A stretch of 64,000 nt of DNA from Alicyclobacillus tolerans (lineage in GTDB: Bacteria > Bacillota > Bacilli > Alicyclobacillales > Alicyclobacillaceae): positions 108,805-172,804 of the forward strand of contig NZ_JXBW01000004.1 in NCBI RefSeq assembly GCF_001447355.1. Reading direction: 5' to 3'. The notes beneath the pieces are model-generated. The model was not told the origin of the DNA. It saw only the letters and a list, made by a program, of their open reading frames with translations, and ran no database searches. The number at the start of each line of letters is the position of its first letter. The stretch's first letter is position 1. The translations under genes and the position numbers were made by a program. Below are positions 1 through 8,377 of this stretch, piece after piece.

Positions 1-46
1 TGAGCCCTGCCTCACCGCTTCTTTTATGCGTTTGCATCGTCATCAC
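1..46 (-). CDS. Prepilin-like protein, N-terminus only (cut by window edge)
   Basis: Only the first 15 or so codons are inside the window. They read V/M-MTMQTHKRSGEAGL, which looks like a short basic prepilin leader ending in a Gly just before the hydrophobic stretch, as in the neighbouring pilin (QAG then LTLIE). A GGAG ribosome site lies at about 54-57, seven bases before the GTG at 46; ATG codons at 43 and 37 are alternatives. Its place directly downstream of two other prepilin genes in the same orientation supports a third minor pseudopilin. The family is inferred from the leader and context only. Confidence 0.5.
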   Translation of the reverse strand, partial: MMTMQTHKRSGEAGL

Positions 47-57
47 CGCACATCTCC

Positions 58-534
58 TCACGACGAAGGTAGTACGGGTGCAGTTACGGTGGCGGTGAGC
101 CCCTGCGGCGTCTGCACTTGCACCTTGTAGTCCACGCTTGCAGCATTATTCGTGGCGCTCGAAGAGATAGTACACCGAAGGCCGTTGTACAGCGGATAGG
201 TCCAAGAGAACGTGATCCCAGGCGGCGGTACAATGAGGACGATGGACGACTGCGACTCGTTGCCAAGTGCATCACCCGGAACTTCGATGACCCAGCCAAT
301 GATGTTTTGCGGCCTGTCCTTGATTTCCTCGGCGATTGTTGTGGCCAGTCCCAAAGCCTGATCATACTGCGCCATTTTGAGCGATCCCGCCTGCGCACCG
401 CCAATGGCAAGCAGTGCTGCAGTCCCAGCAAGCGCGATAATCGCGACCGATGCCATGACCTCAATCAGGGTCAGGCCCGCTTGCCCATCGCGACGCCCTG
501 CTCGCCGCAACCATACGCCGCGGATGCCATGCAC
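58..534 (-). CDS. Minor type IV pilin / pseudopilin
   Basis: A type IV prepilin-like protein. The leader ends GQAG, cleavage is expected before LTLIEVMASVAII, and the Glu at mature position 5 is present; this is the N-methylation and hydrophobic stalk motif recognised by a PilD/ComC peptidase. The remaining ~140 residues have no domain I recognise, as usual for minor pilins. The frame is open to an ATG at 624, but that would give a 49-residue leader; the GTG at 534 has a G-rich ribosome site (GGGGGG) about nine bases upstream and gives a normal ~19-residue leader, so I prefer it. It follows the major-pilin-like gene in a gspE-gspF-pilin-pilin operon and probably helps initiate or tip the same filament. 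Confidence 0.7.
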   Translation of the reverse strand: MHGIRGVWLRRAGRRDGQAGLTLIEVMASVAIIALAGTAALLAIGGAQAGSLKMAQYDQALGLATTIAEEIKDRPQNIIGWVIEVPGDALGNESQSSIVLIVPPPGITFSWTYPLYNGLRCTISSSATNNAASVDYKVQVQTPQGLTATVTAPVLPSS

Positions 535-638
535 GCCCATCACCCCCCAGGGACTTCGCTCAATCGTCGTCTTACCCCGAATATAGAGAAAGCCCCCTTG
601 CGGGAGCTTTGCCCTAGTCGACATGTCAAACGTCCAAA

Positions 639-1181
639 TTACTGAATGGTGACGTAGTAGGTCCCAGTTGTTCCATTGGTGCTGTTGGGGTATGTGAAGG
701 TGACATACGGTACGGTACTATTTGCCGGTGGTTGGGGGTTCACGATGGCAAAACTTCCTTTTTGCGACTGAGGAGCAGGCAGAGAGTTGATATAACCGCC
801 GCCCGTTGAGTTATTCAGTCCATTTGTCAGCAAATCGGAAACAAAGCTGGATCCATTGGCCGCGGAATTGGCCGGCGCCAAGGTCGCACCACCTGGCGAA
901 CTCGTCAAATTGCCTGTCGAGTTAATCGCCAACGCCCCGCCATTTGCCGAGTTGGACTGATAATCAAACTCTGCCCGCTGCAAAGCGTCGGCAATCATTT
1001 GTTCGTTCGCTTTATCCGTTGCCACGCGCGCCTTATTGATCTGACCCATGACGACAGGTACGCCCACGGCCGCCAGAATGGCCAGAATGACGACGACGGC
1101 AAGTAGCTCAATCAACGTGACGCCTTGCTGTTCTTTTAGTTTTTTCAATAGGTTTTGTAGCTTGTCCTTTAATGCTTGCAT
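639..1181 (-). CDS. Major type IV pilin-like protein (ComGC/GspG type)
   Basis: Prepilin with leader ending KEQQG, followed by VTLIELLAVVVILAILAA: Glu5 is in place and the hydrophobic helix is about 20 residues. The basic 20-residue leader starts MQALKDKLQ. The ATG at 1181 follows AAGGGAGA by about six bases, so the upstream extension of the open frame to 1238 is not used. The mature C-terminal region is rich in Ser, Asn and Gly and has no Cys pair, unlike many ComGC proteins. It probably forms the body of a pilus or pseudopilus powered by the ATPase encoded upstream. It could serve DNA uptake or adhesion; comG cannot be told from a general type IV pilus here. Confidence 0.8.
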   Translation of the reverse strand: MQALKDKLQNLLKKLKEQQGVTLIELLAVVVILAILAAVGVPVVMGQINKARVATDKANEQMIADALQRAEFDYQSNSANGGALAINSTGNLTSSPGGATLAPANSAANGSSFVSDLLTNGLNNSTGGGYINSLPAPQSQKGSFAIVNPQPPANSTVPYVTFTYPNSTNGTTGTYYVTIQ

Positions 1182-1331
1182 GAACACTCTCCCTTTCACA
1201 CCCTCGTTGGACGCGCTGTTTCCTCTATATCCAAGCAAATCCCGAACGTCCGTGTCTCTATTATAAATTGCAAAGAAAAGAATTGTACACTATGTTCGTA
1301 TGCGTTTCTCCACCGAATTCAGCTCAGGGTG

Positions 1332-2027
1332 TCACATGCCCGTCGCACTGCTCATGCCTTGATATAGCGAGAACATTGGCAACAGCGCCGCCAGGACGAT
1401 GATGCCAACAACCCCAGCCAACAAAGCGGTTAAAAGCGGCTCCATGAGCTGTTTCAACCTGTCCACAAACATCGCAAGTTCCGATTCGTAAAAGTCTGCG
1501 ACCTTCCCGAGCATCTCGTCGAGCTGCCCCGTTGTCTCGCCAACCCGCACCATCTGCACCATCATCGGAGAAAACGCCCCCGTTTCACGAAGCGCCCCAG
1601 AGAGCGATCCGCCATCGCCCAAAGCGTCCCGAACCTGGCGCAAGGCCCTGGCCACATAGCGGTTGCCGACTGCATCGGCAGAGAGCGCGATAGCTTGTAG
1701 AGCCGGCAGTGCCGCATGAAAGAGCATTGCCAGAGTTCGCGAGACCTGTGCCATGGCTCGCTTTTCAAACAACTGCCCAAACACGGGCACGCGCAACAGC
1801 AGCCGATCCCGCCAGTACAAACTCGGACCATGTCGGTTGACAAACAGAACGGCGGCCACCAGCACCACAAACACGCTGAGGCCGATATACCACCTATGCG
1901 AGACCAGACTCGAAGCACCAAGCACCACTCGCGTCGGCCAGGGCAGTTGCAGGTGTTGCGCCGCAAACACTGTGACAAACGTCGGGATGACGCGTAGCAG
2001 CAAGAAAATCGAGACGAAAACGGCCAT
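1332..2027 (-). pseudogene. Pilus platform protein (GspF/PilC), C-terminal half after a frameshift
   Basis: Second half of a GspF/PilC/ComGB inner-membrane platform protein. It begins in the first transmembrane helix (MAVFVSIFLLLRVIPTF), then carries the second T2SSF cytoplasmic repeat (RVPVFGQLFEKRAMAQVSRT), the VRVGETTGQLDEML motif and a terminal hydrophobic helix. In homologues this sequence runs on directly from the text in the preceding open frame, so the two pieces are one gene. The reading frame is open upstream of the listed ATG as far as 2042, there is no ribosome site here, and a one-base correction around 2035-2038 joins the halves. See the N-terminal half. Confidence 0.8.
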
Positions 2028-2032
2028 TAAGG

Positions 2033-2581
2033 CTAAACCATTACGGCTACCACGATGGGGTAGATCATCGCAGAGCGGATCTTCTCCACCGTCTCCCGCT
2101 GACGTTCCTGGTACCCCGCCGTATTCTCAAGTACCTCGTCAAGCGTACCGCTTGCCTCGCCCGCCCGCACCATCTGCACAAACAAAGCCGGAAAAACGCG
2201 TGGATACTCCGCCAGACTCTCCCAAAGGGGCCGCCCGTCGCGAACGCTTGCCCCAACCTGGGCAATGGCGCTTTTTAAGACGCCCTTTTCCGTCTGTTCG
2301 TGAAGCACCTCAAGCGCATTGACCAAGGGAACCCCTGCGCGCACCAACGTCGCAAACTGCCGGCAGAACGGGACAAACTGTTCCCGCTTCACGCCGCTAA
2401 AAAGCCCTAAATCGACGTTGATCTCGCGCGTCCAGATCGATTCGTCGACCGGCCGTAGCTCGACGACATACAAGCCCTGCTCGCTCAACTGGCGCACAGC
2501 CGCCGCCTCGTCTTCGGCCTCGATGCGCCCCTGCGATCGCTTACCCCGAACAGCCATCGCCTCGTACTGATACACACCCAA
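2033..2581 (-). pseudogene. Pilus platform protein (GspF/PilC), N-terminal half before a frameshift
   Basis: First half of the platform protein that anchors the pilus motor: N-terminal beta domain, then the first T2SSF repeat (KREQFVPFCRQFATLVRAG, residues ~65-83) and VRAGEASGTLDEVL, ending KIRSAMIYPIVVAVMV just inside the first transmembrane helix. A TAG at 2033-2035 then stops it, whereas GspF proteins continue for about 220 more residues. On the minus strand the break reads GTA ATG GTT TAG; one extra T in the TTT run would give GTT TTA GCC TTA and rejoin the downstream frame. It lies between the ATPase and pilin genes, which are intact. It is either a real frameshift or a one-base sequence error. 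Confidence 0.8.
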
Positions 2582-2610
2582 CTTCGTTCTCTCCTCAACC
2601 TACGACCGAA

Positions 2611-4293
2611 TCAAACGAATTCCAGTGCTCCCTCGGCGGCCGTCACCCGCAGCACTTCCTGCACCGTGGTCAGGCCCTGAGCCGCCTTCGCCAGCCCGTC
2701 TTCGAGCATCGTCGTCATCCCCCGCTCGCGCAAACGTTGCCTGTAATCATCGGCGGATTGTGCTGTCAAGATGAGGCCCGTCGTCTCGTCGTCCGCCTCC
2801 AACACCTCATGAATCGCCATGCGGCCGCGAAAGCCTGTATTGCCACAGGCGGGACAGCCGCGGCCTGCGACGAGTCCATCATGAGACATTCCGTAATGCG
2901 CCAAGAGCTTTTCCTCCATCGGCGTCGGTCGGTACGGTTGCTGGCAGCGCGGACAGACGCGGCGAACCAGGCGCTGCGCGACGACCCCGGTCAACGCCGA
3001 GGCAATCATATACGGCGCAACCCCCATGTCAAGCAGCCGAGTGACGGTGCTCACCGCATCGTTGGTGTGCAAAGTCGAAAGCACGAGATGCCCGGTCACG
3101 GCCGCGCGCAGAGCAATTTCCGCGGTTTCTTCGTCGCGGATTTCGCCAATCATCACAATATCCGGATCCTGGCGCAACAAGGCGCGCAAGCCGCGCGCAA
3201 ACGTCAAACCCGCCGCCATGTTGACCTGCACCTGATTGACGCCATCCAGTTGGTATTCAATCGGGTCCTCAATCGTGATCACGTTCATCTCGGGCGTGGC
3301 CAAGCCTTTAAGCGCCGCATATAGCGTCGACGTCTTGCCTGATCCGGTGGGGCCGGTGATGAAAATGGCGCCATGCGGCCGTGCGAGCATCCGTTCAAAC
3401 GCTGCAAGATGCTCACGCGAGAAGTCCAACTTCTGCAATTCGAACGTTTGGCCTGAGAGATCGAAGACGCGCATGACAACCTTTTCACCATGCGCCGTCG
3501 GCATCGTCGCCACGCGCACATCGAGTTTGTAGCCGCTCTCCTCAAGCTCAAAGCGCCCGTCCTGTGGCAACCGCTGTTCCGCGATGTTCAATTGGGCCAA
3601 TACCTTGACGCGCGCCGTCAAAGCGCTCTGCAGGTGCCGTGGCACCACTCGCTCCGTCCGCAAAAAGCCGTCGATCCGGTAGCGCACGCGAACGCCGTCG
3701 GCCTGTGGATCGAGATGGACGTCGCTCGCGCCCGCAGCGGCAGCCTCGACGAGGATCTGATTCAACATGCGTACGACGGGCGAATCGCTGCGCATCGGAT
3801 CCGGTTCGGCTGCGGCAGGAGTCGGCTCCGGTTGCGCCCTGCGCACGGCCTCGTCAAATGTCTCTTGCAGGTGATAATACTTGCGAATCGCACCTTGGAT
3901 ATCGTGTCGCGTCGCAATGGAAGGCTCGATGGTGAGGTTGGTCGTCATCCGCAAATCGTCGATGGCATAGTAATCGAGCGGATCTGCCATCGCGACATAC
4001 AGCCGATTGCCACTTTTGCGGTAGGGAATGACTTGATACGATTCGACCAGCCGTTCGGGGACCAGATGTAAAACAGCGGGATCGATCCGCATGTTGCTGA
4101 GCACGACATGGGGAATGCCGAGCTGAAATTCGAGTACCTCGACAAGTTGGCTTTCGCTGATATAGCCATTGTTGATCAGCACATCGCCAAGGCGAGACTG
4201 CGACTCGCGCTGATCCGCCAAGGCCTTTTGCAATTGCTCTGGCGTCAACAAACCCGCCTCGACGAGAATTTCACCCATTCGTTTGCGCGCCAC
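2611..4293 (-). CDS. Type II secretion / type IV pilus assembly ATPase
   Basis: Hexameric GspE/PilB-family ATPase that drives pilus extension on the cytoplasmic side of the membrane. Of 560 residues, the first ~150 form the MshEN-type N-terminal domain (GEILVEAGLLTPEQL, GDVLINNGYISESQL, two half-repeats). The motor follows, with Walker A GPTGSGKTS at about 314-322, the Asp box and Walker B region (QDPDIVMIGEIRDEETAEIA), the His box (GHLVLSTLHTNDA) and a four-Cys zinc site (CPRC and CPAC) near 450-485. The length is normal for PilB/GspE and larger than Bacillus ComGA, which lacks the N-domain. It heads the pilus operon and is intact although the next gene is broken. Confidence 0.93.
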   Translation of the reverse strand: MARKRMGEILVEAGLLTPEQLQKALADQRESQSRLGDVLINNGYISESQLVEVLEFQLGIPHVVLSNMRIDPAVLHLVPERLVESYQVIPYRKSGNRLYVAMADPLDYYAIDDLRMTTNLTIEPSIATRHDIQGAIRKYYHLQETFDEAVRRAQPEPTPAAAEPDPMRSDSPVVRMLNQILVEAAAAGASDVHLDPQADGVRVRYRIDGFLRTERVVPRHLQSALTARVKVLAQLNIAEQRLPQDGRFELEESGYKLDVRVATMPTAHGEKVVMRVFDLSGQTFELQKLDFSREHLAAFERMLARPHGAIFITGPTGSGKTSTLYAALKGLATPEMNVITIEDPIEYQLDGVNQVQVNMAAGLTFARGLRALLRQDPDIVMIGEIRDEETAEIALRAAVTGHLVLSTLHTNDAVSTVTRLLDMGVAPYMIASALTGVVAQRLVRRVCPRCQQPYRPTPMEEKLLAHYGMSHDGLVAGRGCPACGNTGFRGRMAIHEVLEADDETTGLILTAQSADDYRQRLRERGMTTMLEDGLAKAAQGLTTVQEVLRVTAAEGALEFV

Positions 4294-4370
4294 CGGCCTT
4301 CACCCCTTAACCGGATGCAATAGGAAGCCAATCCGGCCGCCGCGGCGGCCAGATGGCGGTTGCTTATCGA

Positions 4371-5573
4371 TCAATGAAAGATGGACAACATATTGTATTT
4401 TTGCGAGACGAACAAGTCGTACCCGTTCGCTTGAAAGAAGCCGAATCCGAGCAGCGAGATGCCGGTATAGCTTGGATCGACAATGCAGGGAATGTCGGCG
4501 AAGTGCTGCCCGCCGATGTCGAGCGAAACCTCGCTCATATATGCCTGATCTTGGCCACCAATGCCAGACACAGCAATGCTACCGAGGTTGGGCAGGTGCA
4601 ACAGTTTAGCATCGGCCGCCGTGAACAGCGGTTCATAGGCGCCGGTGTCCAGTTGCAAGGTCAGATTGTCCTTGCCACTACTAGCGTTAAAAAAGACGCC
4701 GTTTTGGAAAGTCGTGATGGGCACCGAAGCGAGCAACGTTTCACCTGTGGCCTGCGGCGTAGCCGTTTGACTCGATGCCGCCGGTGCAAACTTCACCGCC
4801 GCCGTCTGCTGCACCGTCTTGCCTGCGGGATCCACCCAGGATACCGTGACATACGCCGTTTCCGCCGTGTTATCTTCGACGCCGTTGAACCACATGCCCG
4901 AGTAATCGGTCGCTGTGTGCAGCGTCGTGCTGCCGCTGGAAGGCGTCAATGTGCTAAAACCGGTCGTCGTGATGGTGTTGTTCTGGTTAGGCACGGGGTT
5001 CAGCCCGTCCAAGGTCGCGATTTGCAGCGGCGCAGGGCTTCCCACCGTCGTATTCTGGGTATCGATCTCGATTTGATAATGATGGTTGACGGGCAAGCTG
5101 CTAAACGTGAACCCGCCGCCCTTCAGAGGCGTAGCCTTCACCTTCGCGGCAAGCTTTTGCCAAGGGACATACGTGGTGCCTCCGTAGACGACGCCCTGCA
5201 CGTAGCCGCCGGTCACCGCAATTTTGCCACCGCCAAGGTCCTCATAGGGCGTTTTCATGGCCGCCATGCCGCTCAGCGCGACATATGTCGTATCGCCAAC
5301 CGCGATGGCGTCGTACTGCTTGCCGCCAATGAGCGCGCGCACATGTCCGTGCGCGAGCGCGTTGGTCTTGACGAGAGCGGCCTTGGTCGGAGCCTTCTGC
5401 ACCGCCTTGACCGCCACGCGCTTCGCTGACGGTTTCGCCGCGTGTGTACCTGCTACGCGATGTTGCACCGTGTGCGGAGACACCGTTTTGGCAGAGACGG
5501 TCGCAGCCATGGGTGTTGCCGCAAGAAGTCCTGAAACCACCAGGGAAGTCCAAAAAGAACGAGCTGTCTTCAC
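4371..5573 (-). CDS. Secreted protein: copper-amine-oxidase-N-like domain plus retropepsin-like aspartyl protease domain
   Basis: A 400-residue exported protein with signal peptide (KTARSFWTSLVVSGLLAATPMAA). Residues ~77-155 resemble the copper amine oxidase N-terminal-like fold common in Firmicute surface proteins (DAIAVGDTTYVAL and VVYGGTTYVPWQKLA). A ~120-residue Thr-rich beta-type linker follows. Residues ~303-400 look like a single-domain retropepsin (clan AA): LTLQLDTGAYEPLF supplies the catalytic Asp-Thr-Gly at 309-311, and ISLLGFGFF matches the downstream hydrophobic-Gly element. Such domains act as homodimers because each chain brings one DTG. The substrate is unknown; a cell-surface or exoprotein role is inferred. 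It stands alone between the pilus operon and hom. The protease call is from motif and spacing only. Confidence 0.7.
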   Translation of the reverse strand: MKTARSFWTSLVVSGLLAATPMAATVSAKTVSPHTVQHRVAGTHAAKPSAKRVAVKAVQKAPTKAALVKTNALAHGHVRALIGGKQYDAIAVGDTTYVALSGMAAMKTPYEDLGGGKIAVTGGYVQGVVYGGTTYVPWQKLAAKVKATPLKGGGFTFSSLPVNHHYQIEIDTQNTTVGSPAPLQIATLDGLNPVPNQNNTITTTGFSTLTPSSGSTTLHTATDYSGMWFNGVEDNTAETAYVTVSWVDPAGKTVQQTAAVKFAPAASSQTATPQATGETLLASVPITTFQNGVFFNASSGKDNLTLQLDTGAYEPLFTAADAKLLHLPNLGSIAVSGIGGQDQAYMSEVSLDIGGQHFADIPCIVDPSYTGISLLGFGFFQANGYDLFVSQKYNMLSIFH

Positions 5574-5719
5574 AAAGAATGCCTACCTTCTCGAGATGGT
5601 CCAAAGGACATAACCTTCAGACACAATCTGCTACGTAATTTGATTGGTAGGGTAATTCTGTGTCAAACTGGTCATTTCCTGCACGACTGCCACTGGGATT
5701 TACCGACTGCTATCGCCTT

Positions 5720-6763
5720 TCAGCCGTTGTCTGCGGATTCGCGCACGATTTGCAGCACGTCTTCCAACACGGCACTCGCCGTTGGCAAGGCTCCGGCCCC
5801 AGGGCCAATCAAGGTGATGGTGCCAACCACGTCCCCAGTGATGGCAATCGCGTTGTTCACGCCATCGACGAAATAGAGCGGATCGTCCGGCTGCAGCACC
5901 TGCGGGCCAACCGTGCAATGGACGGCTCCGTCGTCTTCCCAGACCGCCGACGCAACGTGCTTGACCTTGGCACCAGCCCGTCTTGCCGCTTCGATTTGTG
6001 CCGCATCGACGCTGTCGATGCCACGCCGCGGCTCGGTCAATGTCGCCACAGGTTTGCCGCTGTTCTCCTCCCCAACGAAAGGCCGGCCATCCGCGACGAA
6101 TTCGGTTTGCAACAAATGCGTATCCACTTGCAGTGCCTGCAGAAGAATTTGCAACTTGTAGTAGGCGTCGAAGCCCTCGATGTCCGCCGCCGGGTCCGGT
6201 TCCGCATAGCCTAAGGCCTGCGCCTCCTGCAACGCCTCGGCAAACGGCGCCCCTGTCTCCCACATGCGCGTCAGGATGTAGTTACAGGTGCCGTTGACAA
6301 TCCCCCGCAAGGATTGCACGCGATTGAGTTCAAAGTATGTATGCAAAGTGTGCAAGACCGGAATGCCGCCAAGCACACTCGCCTCATGGCGCAAGAACAG
6401 GCCTCGGCGGCCAGCGAGATCGCGCAGTTGCTCGCCATGCAGGGCCATCAGGGCCTTGTTCGCCGTCACGACCGACTTGCCATTTTCGAGCGCGTGCCGC
6501 ACGACATCATGCGCCACGTCGATCCCGCCCATGACCTCGATCACGATGTCCACGTCGTCGGCCTCACACACATTCCGCCAATCGTCCGTCAACAAGTGCC
6601 GAGGCACAAACGCCGGCCGCGGGCGCTCCAGATGCCTTACGGCGATATGCGTAGCCGCCAGTTGTACGCCTTCCCACGCCCCTTGCCGATCCGCCAGCAC
6701 TCGCAACACGCCGCTTCCTACGACTCCACAGCCAACAAGCCCCAATCGCACCTGATTTGCCAA
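5720..6763 (-). CDS. hom: Homoserine dehydrogenase, short form without ACT domain
   Basis: NAD(P)-dependent reduction of aspartate semialdehyde to homoserine, the branch point to threonine and methionine. The N-terminal Rossmann motif is GLVGCGVVGSGV (residues ~8-19). The catalytic domain has VNGTCNYILTRM and GYAEPDPAADIEGFDAYYKL, which contain the conserved Asp and Lys residues of the family. At 347 residues it ends right after the catalytic domain; Bacillus Hom has ~430 residues with a C-terminal ACT domain for feedback by threonine. It is transcribed after panD but separated from it by a strong terminator. No thrB or thrC is adjacent. Confidence 0.92.
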   Translation of the reverse strand: MANQVRLGLVGCGVVGSGVLRVLADRQGAWEGVQLAATHIAVRHLERPRPAFVPRHLLTDDWRNVCEADDVDIVIEVMGGIDVAHDVVRHALENGKSVVTANKALMALHGEQLRDLAGRRGLFLRHEASVLGGIPVLHTLHTYFELNRVQSLRGIVNGTCNYILTRMWETGAPFAEALQEAQALGYAEPDPAADIEGFDAYYKLQILLQALQVDTHLLQTEFVADGRPFVGEENSGKPVATLTEPRRGIDSVDAAQIEAARRAGAKVKHVASAVWEDDGAVHCTVGPQVLQPDDPLYFVDGVNNAIAITGDVVGTITLIGPGAGALPTASAVLEDVLQIVRESADNG

Positions 6764-6817
6764 CCGTTTCTCGCCGCCTTTCCCGATGTCCGCCCACTGT
6801 GGGGCAACTGCTTATTG

Positions 6818-6845
6818 AAAAAGGGCATCCCATCGGGATGCCCTT
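6818..6845 (-). terminator. Rho-independent terminator of panD
   Basis: On the minus strand a perfect 9-bp stem GGGCATCCC / GGGATGCCC with a 3-base loop is followed by TTTTT. It sits 35 bases past the panD stop and about 55 bases before hom, so the two genes are probably separate transcripts. Confidence 0.9.
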
Positions 6846-6879
6846 CCACTTCACCCAGTCACTGGCCTGTTTGCACCTC

Positions 6880-7281
6880 TTACGTCCGAACCTCAGCCAA
6901 GCGGCGATTCTCTTCCGCTTCGCTGTCGAGGTGCGTTTGTATGCGATTGTTTGCATCAACCAGCACTACCGTAGGTTCGTGCTGCATGGCATCCGCGTTT
7001 TCATACATCGCATAGGAAATGATGATCACCAAGTCCCCTGGCTCCGCCAGGCGCGCCGCCGCACCGTTTAGGCCAATCGTGCCAGCCCCTGGCTCGCCCG
7101 GGATGACGTATGTGTCAAAGCGCGCACCCGTGTTGATATTGACCACTTGTACACGCTCGTTTTCTAGTAAATCAGCAGCCGCCATGAGTTCGCTATCGAT
7201 GGTGATGCTGCCCACGTAGTTGAGGTTCGTCTGCGTCACCGTCGCGCGATGGATCTTCGATTTCATCATCGTGCGAAACAC
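6880..7281 (-). CDS. panD: Aspartate 1-decarboxylase proenzyme
   Basis: Makes beta-alanine from aspartate for pantothenate/CoA. The proenzyme self-cleaves between Gly24 and Ser25 (YVGSITID), leaving a pyruvoyl cofactor on the new N-terminal Ser of the alpha chain. Other conserved parts are KIHRATVT near the start, [18 protein letters not shown] and the C-terminal VDANNRI. I place the start at GTG 7281, giving [12 protein letters not shown] as in known PanD; GGAGGGG lies seven bases upstream, whereas the ATG at 7305 would add eight residues and overlap the ribosome site. panB and panC are not in the window. Confidence 0.95.
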   Translation of the reverse strand: MFRTMMKSKIHRATVTQTNLNYVGSITIDSELMAAADLLENERVQVVNINTGARFDTYVIPGEPGAGTIGLNGAAARLAEPGDLVIIISYAMYENADAMQHEPTVVLVDANNRIQTHLDSEAEENRRLAEVRT

Positions 7282-7563
7282 GCCAACCCCTCCGTTTCCC
7301 TTCATGCTGTCACCACGGCTGTCAACCGCGCTGCAAGGCGTTTTCCTCAGGCCATCTTACTCTCATCTACGCCCTATGACAAGTCAGAAGAGACGGCAAC
7401 AATGCCAGTGGCTAGCGAAACTAAGCATCCGTCCACGTTACAGTGCGCGATAGGATCTACAAGATCTAAAGAAATCACACAATATTGGCTGGTCAAGGAG
7501 CAAGGCATCGTCTAAGATGAGCGGCAAGCAAACGAAACGCCATTGTACAGGAAGTGAGGATCT

Positions 7564-7965
7564 ATGATGGAAGAGCGCTTTGATCGAATGGAGCGCATGA
7601 TAGAGGACCTGATTCACCTTGTTGGAAATACGAAAGCAGATCTGACAGTGCAGTTTCAGCAATTGTCCAACAAGGTGGATCATTTGACGGATCGCGTCGA
7701 TGATCTTACTGTTCGCGTGGATGATCTCACTGTTCGCGTGGATCGTCTCACCGTGCGCGTCGATGATCTTACTGTCCGCGTGGACCAGCTCACCGAACGC
7801 GTCGATGATCTCACTGTCCGCGTGGACCAACTCACCGAACGCGTCGATGGTCTCACCGTTCGGATGGATCAGGTCACCGTTCGCGTCGATGATCTCACTG
7901 TTCGGATGGATCATCTCACCGAACGCGTCGATGATCTCACCGTTCGCGTGGATCAGCTCACCTAA
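7564..7965 (+). CDS. Heptad-repeat coiled-coil protein, truncated by an in-frame stop
   Basis: The protein starts MMEERFDRMERMIEDLIHLV and from residue ~40 becomes a run of seven-residue units of the form DLTVRVD, i.e. a long parallel-type coiled coil. There is no signal peptide or membrane segment, so it is probably cytoplasmic. The ribosome site GTGAGG precedes the tandem ATGs. The frame ends at TAA (7963-7965) in unit 14, where sister units have GAA, and the same frame then runs on for 90 codons to 8235. Function is unknown; proteins of this build are common in spore formers and vary in repeat number. The full-length protein would have about 223 residues. Confidence 0.7.
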   Translation: MMEERFDRMERMIEDLIHLVGNTKADLTVQFQQLSNKVDHLTDRVDDLTVRVDDLTVRVDRLTVRVDDLTVRVDQLTERVDDLTVRVDQLTERVDGLTVRMDQVTVRVDDLTVRMDHLTERVDDLTVRVDQLT

Positions 7966-8037
7966 CGTGTCGATGGTCTCACCGTTCGGATGGATCAGGT
8001 CACCGTTCGCGTCGATGATCTCACTGTTCGGATGGAC
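7681..8037 (+). repeat. Seventeen 21-bp units coding for heptads
   Basis: Consecutive 21-base units of the type GATCTCACTGTTCGCGTGGAT, each encoding one heptad (xLTxRVD). A longer block encoding GLTVRMD-QVTVRVD-DLTVRMD occurs twice, showing block duplication by slippage or unequal exchange. Unit 14 carries the stop. The array also keeps frames open on the opposite strand, which produces misleading reading frames there. Confidence 0.9.
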
Positions 8038-8235
8038 GGCCTTACAAACACAGTTACCAATCTTAGTAAACAAGTCTACAACCTCGATGGTAACGTGGCC
8101 ACCTTGACTCGTGACATGCAAACCGTGCAACAAACCTTGAAGCGAATGGACGGGGCATACGCCCTAACGGAAAAGCGCCTTGATTGGCACGCGGCGGAGA
8201 TTGGCCGCCTGCGTGAGAAGGCGTTTCTCGCCTAA
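7966..8235 (+). pseudogene. In-frame remainder of the heptad-repeat coiled-coil gene
   Basis: Continues the frame of the preceding gene straight after its TAA: three more LTVRMD-type units, then a unique C-terminus (NTVTNLSKQVYNLDGNV, then LKRMDGAYALTEKRLDWHAAE) that is still heptad-like and ends REKAFLA. The only ATG near the break (7990) lies inside a repeat and has no ribosome site, so independent translation is unlikely. With one base restored (T to G at 7963) it is a single gene. Confidence 0.65.
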
Positions 8236-8283
8236 TCACTCAAAGTGCCAGAACACATAGCCGCGATTTTCGCAGGCTCACAC

Positions 8284-8330
8284 AAAAAGGCTACCCCGTT
8301 CCAGCGTTTTTCGGCCTTGGGGTAGCCCTT
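8284..8330 (-). terminator. Terminator of the MFS transporter gene (possibly bidirectional)
   Basis: Inverted repeat AGGCTACCCC / GGGGTAGCCC around a ~20-base loop. On the minus strand it ends in TTTTTG, fitting the MFS gene that stops at 8378. On the plus strand only CTTTC follows, so use by the coiled-coil gene is less certain. Confidence 0.75.
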
Positions 8331-8377
8331 TCGCACCTTATTGTTTGCGCAATCCACCTTTTGCTAGGCAGCTCTAC

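Noticed and set aside
2025..2042. Programmed -1 frameshift in the pilus platform gene
   Set aside because: GGTTTAG is not a convincing X-XXY-YYZ slippery site and I see no strong downstream stem; GspF is not known to use frameshifting.
7438..8133. 231-residue minus-strand frame with repeated NGEIIDA motif
   Set aside because: It mirrors the 21-bp heptad repeats of the plus-strand gene; no ribosome site and no unique domain.
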